Shown here: positions 9,991 through 21,900 of the stretch, in pieces | Layout of the letters: every line of letters starts with the position of its first letter | Numbering within the stretch: the first letter of the stretch is position 1 | NCBI RefSeq assembly: GCF_003473485.1 | Contig: NC_053043.1 | Coordinates: forward strand, 1,684,001 to 1,748,000 | Direction of reading: 5' to 3' | DNA from: Medicago truncatula | Lineage: Eukaryota > Streptophyta > Magnoliopsida > Fabales > Fabaceae | DNA: 64,000 nucleotides | The notes under the pieces: model-generated | Seen by the model: only the letters and a program-made list of their open reading frames with translations | Told to the model about the DNA's origin: nothing | Databases searched by the model: none | Translations under genes and position numbers: made by a program

Positions 9991-12900
9991 ATGACAACTC
10001 CTCTCATTCTCGAAGAAAACAATTTGAGTGCTATGATCTTTGACGACTTGTTCAACGATAAAGTTCAGATGCCCGACATGTTGTTTCAAGGTAACTATTT
10101 CCTCCTTATGCGAACTTTATCATGTTTTGAATTTTGTTTGAAACAAGACCTTTTTTGAATTTAACACGGCAAGCCAAGGCAAGTTTACAAAGGGACCCTA
10201 TTTTTTTATTTTATTTGAGGGTCTATTTTTTATCGTCAAGTGCTGTGCATCATTCTTTCTTTGTATCTGTTTCATGCAAAGCAAAATCGTAACATTCATC
10301 TACTTTTTATAAACTTAAAAAATCTTGATACCCTTTTGTGATAATCGATTGGTATCGTAATTAAAGGTGCAAACAAACCCTGTTGTTTATGCATAACTAG
10401 TGCAAAAAATCTGAATTTTTTATTTTTAGTCATAGTTTTTGGGTGCCGCATAGGGTTTGTTACTCTCCTCCATAAAAAAAAAAATGAGCATTTTGAGAAA
10501 AAATATTCTCCCTACAATTACCTTTAGAATTATTTCCATTTTTTATTTCCTTTCCCATATTCTTGGGATTTTAAATCAACCATGTATAATTTTCCATAAT
10601 AAAATGTTAAAATGTTTTTTTTTTTTGCTTCAGAACCCAAATCAATCTAACATACCTGTATCTAGCATCTAGGCAAAGAGGAGAACATTAAAGGAAAGAA
10701 AGTAAAAAAAAAACAATATGAAAATGAAAGTGAATTATTTTGTTTAGTTGTTTGGTAGTGAAATTAAAATTTGTTGAAGCTTTTCCTCATTTGTGTGATT
10801 GTGTAAAAAGTATATTTACAAGATCACATAAACACCACAAATAAAAAATATAATGAGCTGGAGACTTATTGTAAATAAATAAAAAGTTCGAGAGATTGAT
10901 TGAGATCAATTAAATAAATGTTTAAAAATTAAGATATAAATATATACACAATAGATACTTTATGTATTTGTCAAAAAAAAAAAAAAAAAAAAGGATACTT
11001 TATGTAATACAAGCATATTATTGGGAGAAATATACAATAGATATTTTTTTGGTCAAATATTTTTGTACTATATCTTTTCATTTATAAGATATATGATTTA
11101 TAAGTGTATATTAGCTAAACGATTTTTCAGACATAGTATATTCCCTAAAAAAAATGACATAGTATAATTAGCAAGATTTTTAGTAACGTAGTATTTTGAC
11201 TTTTTGGTCATTTCAGTCAAAGTGCCATTCTTATTCAGCTAAACAAAAGTACTTAACCTATTTCACAACAACTATATTCTGCAAACCCTAATTCCATGTT
11301 GCCACCACAATTTCTCTATCTCTCCCCCGTCTAACAAGTTCCAATTTTGATGTAGAAAACAATTCTGGTGATGTACACAAAATGAGTAGCAGTGACAATT
11401 TGTTTAACGATGAAGTTCAGATGCCTTATAACGTTTGGTCTCAAGGTAACTTTTCAGAATTAGAGGCTTAGAGTAATCAAACTGAATTTACAAAATTATG
11501 CGCCGTTCTGACTGTTGTGGTATAGCTAGCTTAGGTTCGTGGATGTTACTATTGATGCTTGTGTGGGGATGCCTTTTCTGCCCCCTTGTATTTTCGAGTT
11601 CCTTCCACTAGCTTTGTGGATTGTTCTCTCTGTTAAAACCATTATAATGATTTTTCTTCAAGATAAGTGTTGTGTTGTTTACCACTGCCATGCGTTGTTG
11701 AATTTGCGGAGAGAGAACTGGAGGTGAAAAGGGTAAGCAGGAAGGAGGCTACCTTAGTTTACCAAAAACGTAGTAAACTAGTGTTTACATTAGTTTCTAA
11801 TTTGAACCATAGATTTTTAAAACATGTATCTCAACTCACCAATCGAACTTTCTCCTTGAGATAACATAACATATGTTCAAATATTGAACACAATAGGAGG
11901 AATATGTTATATTAAAACCTTCACGTTTTTTCTTATGACTATACAGATGAAGATGTTGAATCATGTCAACCGTTGTCGTCAAATAAAAGGAAGCGTAGCC
12001 AAAAGGAAGTTAACAATGAGATGCAAAAAAGAGTTAAAAGGAAGAGATATCGGCCTAAAGTGGTTTCTCAATTTCCCAAAGTAGCAAAGAAATTCTCTAA
12101 AAGTAGTAACACTCCCAAACCTGTAACTCCGAAGCAGAGGAAAAGTTATGTTAGAAAGAGTGCTAAGACTTGTGAGTGTCAACGACCATTATTTGTTGAT
12201 GATGGAAATTCCATCTCTTTACCATTTTTGTTAAATTTCAACAATACAAAGATTGAGAAGAGTGGATTTGAGAGTTCAACCATAACTAATGTATCTGCTA
12301 TCGAATACAATTCACTACAAAGTTACCAAAAAATGACTTCATTGTCATCTTTATGTCTTGTTGAGAATAGAAGAATTGGAGGAAATTTTCCAATAATGTG
12401 TAAGAGGAAAAGAGTAAAAAGAGAAAGAATAAATTTGGTAAAACTCTTGAACCCTTTTGCAAAGGGTAGTAGATCAAAAACTTTTATTAGGAAGAGGAAA
12501 TGTTGGAAAGATTTCTACGTAGAAGGAAATTCTACTACAATCAGCCGAAAAATGAAAACTATAATCAAGAAGATTATTTCCTCAAATAAAAAAATACATC
12601 GAAAGGCAAATAAGAGAAATGTCCGTAAAAAATCAGGAGAATTAGTTCTTTATGAACGGCCATTGTTGAAAGTCAATGTAAAGTTTGACGAAGAGACATT
12701 ACGTGTATGGAACTTGCTCGTTGCTGAAAACAAACATGATGAGAAAGATGAACATAAGAGGAGGTATTGGGAGGAGATAAGAAAAGCCTATCATGAAGCT
12801 GTTGAATCATTTTTAACTCGAGTGCATAACGTTCAAGGTATATTTTCATCACTGTTGATATCATATTCCATTATATATTAATGTTGGGAAGTTTCCATTA

Positions 12901-15900
12901 GTTGAGATATTTAATTTATGTTCAAATTAAAAGGAAACCATCTTTTGTTTTAGCATGACCCATTAATAGGCAATTGACAAATCTGATTAATTGTGAAATT
13001 TTATATTGAATTTTTTTTTAGACCAGCCTTAATTTTGGAGTCTTGTATTTCGACATTGTATGTTATACATAATTCCATATCGATTGTTCATTTTTATAAT
13101 TAATGATGCTTACATGTTCTCATTAATATGTTAATACCAGTCCTTTAATAAATAAGTTTGCTCTTTTAATTTAGGAAAATGCTAACTTGTGGTCCTAATA
13201 CAATATAAGGATTTAAAAATAAAATTAAAAAATAAAGGTTGCATTGAAAAGATAAGTTTTTAAACTTTTTAAATTATGAATGTACAATTTTTAAAATTAA
13301 ATTTTTACATTTAGTTTATTATCTAGTGCCCTTAAGGCACAAGTTAGCAAAACCCTTTAATTTATTGCATTATTTATGAACCAATTGCAGATCATGAGTC
13401 ATTGATAGCCTAATATTAAATCTTTTGCTCAAAATAGATATCAATGGCTTTTTGATTAAATATGACTATATCTTTTAAGTGTTAATTTCTAGTAATAAGT
13501 TCTTTTGTTGGGTCAAAATAATTTTAAAATGCATGTACCAATTGTCAAATCATTGTTAATTTTTATAAGTTGTGATTCTAATTAGATTAATAAAATATGT
13601 AGGTGATAGACGATTCTTACCATGGAAAGGCTCAGTATTGGATTCTATAGGCGGAGTTTTCTTAACTCAAAATGTATCTGACCATTTGTCAAGGTAAAGT
13701 TAAATAAATAATCAATTAATTTATTCAATTTATCTTTGGTGTTGAATAATAATAATACTCATTCTTGTTTCAAAAGCTCTGCATTTATGTCACTTGCTGC
13801 GAGGTTCCCTGTCAAATCAGTTAGTTGTGAACAAAGCAACAACATGATTTTTTCAGATCCTAAATCTGATAAAAAAGTTGAAGAAATGGAAGCTCAGAAA
13901 GCTAATGAATCTTCCAAAGTTGTCAACAAAGAAACTCAAAATAGTTCATATTTAATAGAGAGAAAATCAAATTCTTCTAGCAATAAGGAAGAAACACATC
14001 ATGATACAAAAAAAAGTAAGAAGCAAGAGGAAAAAATGATGATACTGAAAAAGAAAAGGCAAAAGTGGGAGGCACTAAGAAAAATCCACAGTAGAAGTGA
14101 TCGACACATTGACCATGTGGATTCTATTGATTGGGAAGCAGTAAGAAATGCCAAAGTTGGTGAAGTTGCTGAAGCTATTAAAATGCGTGGTCAACATAAC
14201 ATTATTGCTAAAAAAATACAGGTACAAAATATATAGTTTTGTAGTCAATAATATATAACTTTGGACATATTATATTATTTTTACATTGTATATTTGTAGC
14301 TTGCATTGAACAAGTTCTTGGAACACCATGGAACCACGGATTTAGAATGGCTGAAATATATTCCACCAAACGAAGCAAAGTAAGTCTAAACATCTTATCT
14401 ATGACCGTTTTCAACTTTTCTTTTTTTAATTAACTAAAATTTTCATGTTATAGGGAATATCTTTTGAACATATTTGGTTTGGGTTTGAAAAGTGTGGAAT
14501 GTTTAAGACTTTTAACACTTCAACATATTTCTTTTCCGGTAAGAATATGAAGACACAAATTCTTGTTTTTATGGATGAAGCTATTTTTGTTATAATTAAA
14601 AACATGTTCTTTACTTGTTAAATGTCACTTTTGAAAGGTGGATGTAAATGTTGGACGGATTGTTGTAAGATTGGGATGGGTTCCCCTACAACCCTTACCA
14701 GAATCAATTCAAATACATAATTTAGAACAGTAAGTCTCTCAAAGTTTTTTTTATTTTTTATTTTTTTACACTACTTTATATATCACTATTCATTCATTAA
14801 CTACATTGTTTTGTTTTGAAACAGGTTTCCAGATCCAATCAAAATCCAACAATATTTGTGGCCAAGATTATGCAAACTTGATCATCATACATTGTAATTA
14901 TCAAACATTTTTTAATGTATTTAAGTTTTGTATTTTGTTATATATCTTACCCATATGATATGTTACCTTGTATAGGTATGAATTGCATTATCAGTTGATT
15001 ACCTTTGGAAAGGTACATATTAACATTCAAAATAATTCATTTACACCTTTCCATTAAGAAAATCAAAATCATTTTAAAACATTTTGCAGGTTTTTTGCAC
15101 CAAGAGAAACCCAAATTGCAATGCTTGTCCGATGAAGGACAATTGTAAATATTATGCAAGTTCTCTTGCAAGGTATGTGTTGAATTTATTTATTAAATTT
15201 GAAGAATATGCTATGGCTTGATGTTGGAGGGAATATCAATAACTTTGACAATGCATAACATAGTCATTTTCATAATTTATTAACCCTTTATTTAGATCTA
15301 AAAGCTAATAAATGTTCTAATCATTCTCATATAACATAGTCATTATCACTAGATATGTCCAATATATATACTAGGGGTGGAAAAATGAATTAATATGGAT
15401 CATAACAATTCATTAATTCTCTACAATCCATAATTTTTTTTTTTGTTAGAAAAAATTCATCCAATCCATCCATTAAGTATAAAATCCATCAAACCCATCT
15501 ATGATTAGATTATTAATGGATGAATATTCATTCAATTCATCTATTAATGTGTTTTTTTTTTATAATTTTTTTAAAATTATTATTTTGTTAATAAAGTAGT
15601 GCAAAACTATTCAACTCAAAATAGTTTTTTTTTTTTTTGCCTAGACCCAAAACAATTTTTTTATTAAGCTCAAAATGCATAAATAACATAAATTTAGTAT
15701 GTATGTATATGTATATTTAAAGGTATTGGTCCTCCAGCGTTCCCCATGACATCCAAGGTTGTCAAAATCGGGATTTTTGCTTCAGGTTGAAAGAGAAGAG
15801 CAAAATCAACAATCGCAACCAAAAGCGAAGGAATTTACTGAACTACTTTTGTTAAATCGATATAAGAATTCGTAAAATCGCAATCAAAATCGATAAATTT

Positions 15901-18900
15901 TACCAAAAAATAATAATATTAAATATATTTTATAAATGGTATATAGTCATAAAAGACTTAGTTTATAAGAAATCGTAAAATCGCAATCAAAATCAATGGG
16001 TTTCGCCTATTTTGGGATTTGCAATCAAAATGGGTTTTGCCTATTTTGGGATTTTACTATGGATCTGAGTCGTCGAAGGTGAAGAAAGTCACAAAATCCT
16101 AAATTTTAAGATTTAAGTCGGAGTTTTGACAACAATGGACATAGCTACCTCAGAGAGAGGGGTAGCTTTGGCTACATCAAAAATTATATTTTTATTTGTA
16201 TTAGTAGTGTATTTTGTGTTTAGCTGCCCCAATAAAATATATTTATCTACCTCAAATAAGTTTCTTTATGCAAAGTTAAGAGAAATAAAATACTAAAAAG
16301 AATACCTCAAAAAAAAACTTAAAAGATTACCACTTGTTTAAAAGATTTATTTTGTCTTATTTTTATATTTTCGATATCTTAAGCATCTAAAAAGATAATA
16401 TTATCATCTACCAAAAAAAAAAAAAGATAATATTATCAGCAATGAAAATTGTAAAGATAAACTAAAAAATAAAATTATCTAATTGTTTAAATTGTAAATA
16501 TGGAGAAGGTCAATTATAAAGGAATTTGACTCTTTAAAGTGCTGTTGAACTCTTTTTTTTGTTTTTTTTTAAAATAGCTTTTTTAACTTTAACTTACGTT
16601 TTATATAAGTAAAATGGTTGTGATTTTTTTCTTATGGATAGCATTTAATATATCAATTTTTTTAAGAAAAACTAGTTACAAACCCGTGCTTCGCACGGGT
16701 TGAAGAACATATTTTGTAAAAAAAATTATTTCAAAGAAAAAATGAGCAAATTAAGGAATATTGCACAAACATTAGAAATATTTCTCAAAGCTTTATCGGG
16801 TCTTGATTCATAAAAAGAGCATATATTTTGTTCATGAGATTGAGAAAACAACATAATAATTAAGATTAAACTAATTGGAACCGATGAAGGAACCAATAAT
16901 GTGCAAATTACGATTACATTCGCATGACACAAAATGAACCAAAGAAACAACATTTCCAAGTTAAGATAGTTTTGAATTAGAGTTAAGGGTAAGTCTAAAG
17001 TATTATACATTCAGGTACCATACAAGCTAGAGTATAGGAGTTCATGAAGAACAAAATGAGTAGCAGTCAAGTAGGAAAATAAAAGTATCTCTAAATTGAC
17101 AATGATGAAACGAATACTCATTACCATATTCGTAAACTCTTTCTTCAAACAAAGAAAAACAAAAGAAAAATTAAAACCCTCAAATCTCTACCCATCATTT
17201 CTTCAATTCATATAATATTTTTCTTCTTTCTAATACAGCGTTCTTCTTCTTGCTTGAAAATTAGTATTAATTACTTCCTAGCTCTCAAAGCTGTTGTTGA
17301 AAACAAAGACGTGTCCTGCTAGCAAGTTACTACACAACCATTTTCTTCTCTCCAGCACAATCTCAAACTCTCCAGCAGAGTTACACTTGATTTTAGCCTT
17401 AAGTCCTGATAATTTATACTTCACCATGATCTACATTTTGAACGGGGACAGGACTGATGTTGTCAACATAGAATCTAAAGACCCTGCTATTTCCTAAAAC
17501 CTGAGGCAATTGAAGATATGAGATCCATATCACTAATAATTCAGGTATTCTTATAAAGTTTTGACCATCTTAAAGATAAGAATCACCTCAAAGCAAAATA
17601 TACACTCTCTAAGTTTCCAATTCCATTGCTTCATGAACTCGGTATAGATTGCTTCAGATCAAAATTTAGCAACAACAGATCTCGACGCACAGTAGCCTTG
17701 CATGGAGTTAAATGACATATATTAGTGAATATATACTCTTAGACATGTATCAATAAATCTAGCAAATACACCGTTAAATTAACAAATTTGTTTGATACAT
17801 TAAGGCCACATTAAAATAAAGGCTTTTACGAAAGAAGTTAAAGTTGTTGTGGTTTATTTGATTTTTTAGTTTTAAAGCTATTTTTAAGTTAAATGTTGTG
17901 TGGCAAAATATTGTACAAACTGTGAATTTTTTTATTTTTTTTATGGTATCCGGGGTTCGAACCCTTGACTTGGCATGTATTTATGCATTGTTCATATCAA
18001 TTGAGTTAAGCTCACAAGGACAAAACTTTGAATTTATTATGAATTAACATAATAAATAAAAAAAAAGTTTAAAACATTTTTTGAAGGCTAAAAATGTTAA
18101 AAAAAAAAGATATTTTTTTTTTTACAAATACTATATTTACTCAATAACATTATTTTGTGTAACATGAATATAAATTTGTATCATCATATAAATGACTTGT
18201 TAAATATTTGAATAGAAGAAACAATTTAAAGAGTCTGAAATAATAACATAAATAATATCAAAATAGTTGGTTTTTTTATTTCAATTATATTCTATAACAA
18301 ATTTCGTTATAAGAATATCATATTTTTGGTGTCTTTGAAAAATATAAGAATTTATATTATATGATATTATATTTGTTACATTGTTGGTATCATGGAAACA
18401 AATATGTTTAGTTTTTTTTAATAAGAGAAAAATATGCATAGTTTGTTACAATATAAAAATGCAATATATATATATAAGTATTATTTTTTTAGGCATCTAT
18501 ACCTTTTTTGAAGAAAACAATATTACTTTTAATTAAAATCAAAATTTTATTAAAACAATCATATGCATTATGCAATGCCAAAAAAAAAAATTATACGCAT
18601 TAGCGTAACAAAAAAACAGACACACATAAAATATTACTCTAAACGCTAATGTGTGTGTATATATTTGCGAGGTTGAAAAAATAAAATAAAATTATTTGGT
18701 ATTCCTTTGAAAAAAGATAATAAAATTCCTTTGAAAAAAGATAATAAAATTAAATGGAACTTCCTTAAAAAATTAAATGGAACGGTTCAATAAAATAAAA
18801 TAAAATAAAGTTAAATGGAAGAAAAAACATATTGAAATATAATATTAAAAGAATAAAAGAAAAGATTCCCAATGTGAGTTGAAAAGAGGTGCTTGTGAAA

Positions 18901-21900
18901 TAAATTGTCAATAAGTAGCTTTTTAAAGTAACATTCAAGAACTTTTGGCCAAATCTCATTCCATTCAATTTTAGTAAGCACTTAATTAATACTGTGTTTG
19001 GTCTAACTTCTCCTTAAAAATGTAGAGAAGTTGGAAAACAGTCGGGTCATACGATATCTTAATCTTCCACAACGGCAATGTAGAAGCAACTGAATTTGGG
19101 AGAAAAAAAAATTGAAAAATAGTTAAAAGTTATTAAAATATAAAAATTAGAAAATAAAAAAAAAATTTGATGAGGGACAAAAATGGAAATTCATGGCATG
19201 ATTAGTTGGCAGCAATCAAAATCCATAAATTATGGAATTACCAAATTGCCCCTCCTAAGGGCAAAAATGTAAAAACATGATACATTTATTTTAATAGATA
19301 GTAAGTAGATACTTATGTTTTGCAACCCGTACAAAATTTAAAATTAGCTAGTTTCGCTGCTGACGAAATCATTCTAACGGTTTCATGGTGGTTGATGGCT
19401 AAGCTCCTGTGTTGCCAATAACCATCACTATAATAGCTAAATATTAAGATAATATTTTAATATTAAAAATACCAAGATAATTTTAAATTTTCCTTTCTTT
19501 TAAAGTATATATTTTTTGCTTTTATCTTTCAGTTTTTTATTAAATAAATTTTATAAATGAAATATTTTTATTTTATCAAATAGTATTATTATTTTAGGTG
19601 ATCCATTGGACTTTTATAATAAGATTGATGGATTCAAACCAATCTATTAAAAAAAAGTTAGTTTTCTAAGATTTTTTTTTTGAGGGACAAGAAAGTTTTT
19701 TGTTGAATGTAGTTTTATTTGTCTTGGTTAATAAATTGTATATTGTCTAAACCTACCACAAAAAGCTTTGAGAAAATTATAAGCAACAACTTCGTCTCTT
19801 AAAGCACCACCATGTTAATTGTAATATGTAATTTTTTTAATCGATAAACTCTTATGGTTAAATAAGTTTTTGATCTCTATAAATATCTCAAATTTAGTTT
19901 TTAATATGTTGTAATTTGTAAATCTTATTATCTCAAAACAATAAAATTTGAGAATTATGATATTTGCTCTGAAGCCATGCTTCAACCACAACCCATTTGT
20001 ATCTATTATATTTTTATGGGGCAAATTACTTCTTGAAACCTAATTTTGGATGTTGTTTGACAAAATATAAAAATATTATGGTCTATACTTAACAATTGTA
20101 AGATTATCATTATCACACACACACACATACGCATTGATATTCCATTTACTTTGGTAATAATTAGACTATGCAATATAAAATTGTGCTAATATAATATATG
20201 CAGGACAAAACTTGCCTTACCACCAAAACAAACCACAGAACAATCAATAGTGACCCAAATGGATCATGCCAATGCATATTCTTTCCCATACTTTGATTGT
20301 TGGAGTAACTCTACATCAACATTATTTACCGAAAAGAGTAAAGAATGTGAACCTATAGTTGAGATGCCTGCATCACCTGAACTTGAAAGCACAGAATTGA
20401 TTGATGATGAAAAGATGTATTATGATTATGTTGTTGAGAATGATGAAGACATTGAGGATATGATGACACTCAACCTCAGTATTGGTAATTCTTTTAACGA
20501 GCTTGACTATGACAACACTAATAATTAACCTCAGTAGTCAAGAATCATCATGCTTTTCAAAGATATGTGATAATTCTTTCCAAGAGTTTGACCATGACAT
20601 GACTGCACCAACATCTTTAGTTGCATTACATCCAAATGCTACAATCAATCGTTTATCAAAAATGAAAAATGCTAGCCGCCTGAAAACTGAGCGTTTAGTG
20701 TAAGTTTCTCACTTTCCTATATTCTTATGTTAATTCTTTATTTGCATCGTTCAATAATATGAAATTATTTGCAACTTTATTGTCTTGTTAACATGCTAAC
20801 CCATTTGGATTGGTCTGATGATATTGACTTGGGATCTTGGAGTCTCTCATTAGATGAGATATGATTGAACATGTGTTTATATTTGACAGTAATCCTAATA
20901 TTAAAAGTCAATTTTATATGATTGAGTTAGATCCAACACAGACTCGATTGACTATGCATGCTATTACTTTGTAAATGTTAAAGGCTTATTGATGTGTTTA
21001 GCCCTTGCAATTAGGCGGCATTTAAAAATTCGTCCCTGTAATTGCTAATCCTGGCATTTTAACCCTGCAATTGTTAATCATTTAAAATTTGGTCCTTTGA
21101 CCAAATTAATCACTGCCACGTCACTAATTTGATGACGTGGCAATCACTGTCACACATGAAATTCCAATTTTGCCCTTAAGAAGAGGACAAAATATTGAAG
21201 AAAGAATTGGAAACCCAGGGGTAAATTTGGAATTTCATGTGGCGTGACAGTGATTAAGTGGGGAGAGGGACGAAATTTTAAACGATTAACAATTGCAGGG
21301 TTAAAATGCCAGGATTAGCAATTACAGGAACGAATTTTTAAATGCCGCCTAATTGCAAGGGCTAAACACATCAAATATGATTTTGGTCCCTACAATGTCT
21401 CGTTTTGGTTTTTGTCCCTATAATTTTTTGTTGTTGTTTTTAGTCCCTGCAAATAGTCTCGTTTTGGTTTTGGTCCCTGACCTCACTTTTGTGATGATTT
21501 AAACACGTGGCACATGATGACTGAACCTTTTGATTTTTGAAAAGGTCCCTGTAAAATATTTTACTTTTGAAAATACTCCCTGAAGGGACTATTTTAAAAA
21601 ACAAAATATTTTGCATGGACCAAAAACAACAAATATTTTTTACAGAGATTGAAACCAAAACGAGACATATTTGAAGGGACGAAAATCATATTTTAACCTT
21701 ATGTAAAATCTTCCCCTACTTATCGTAATTTATACAATAATGACGTCAGAACAACTCACAACTTCAAAAGTTTTAAGTAGATGTGCTTGGAGATGAAGTT
21801 TTAGATGTTTGATATTATATTTTTAGGTTGGGAAGTTGATATGAGATGCCATAACATTAGATAGCCATTACTGGTTCTTACATGACCACTGATCTGCTTG

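Larger units (their letters stand above)
15173..20203. other. 5-kb glycosylase intron filled by transposable elements
   Basis: The intron follows the Fe-S exon. From the left it holds A/T-rich repeats, a foldback element near 15752-16138 (CCAAGGTTGTCAAAATCGGGA and its degenerate inverse TCGGAGTTTTGACAACAATGG), a micro-insertion at 16394-16438, a Helitron at 16672-19309 with a nested SINE, and about 900 bp of unique AT-rich DNA. Confidence 0.7.

Noticed and set aside
17940-18020. A tRNA gene on the minus strand
   Set aside because: A- and B-box-like motifs exist but no cloverleaf with a proper acceptor stem; the poly(A) tail and flanking repeats mark a SINE.
20479-20534. The 55-bp insertion as a short intron
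   Set aside because: The GT...AG segment is 56 nt, below usual plant intron size, and its removal does not restore the frame.
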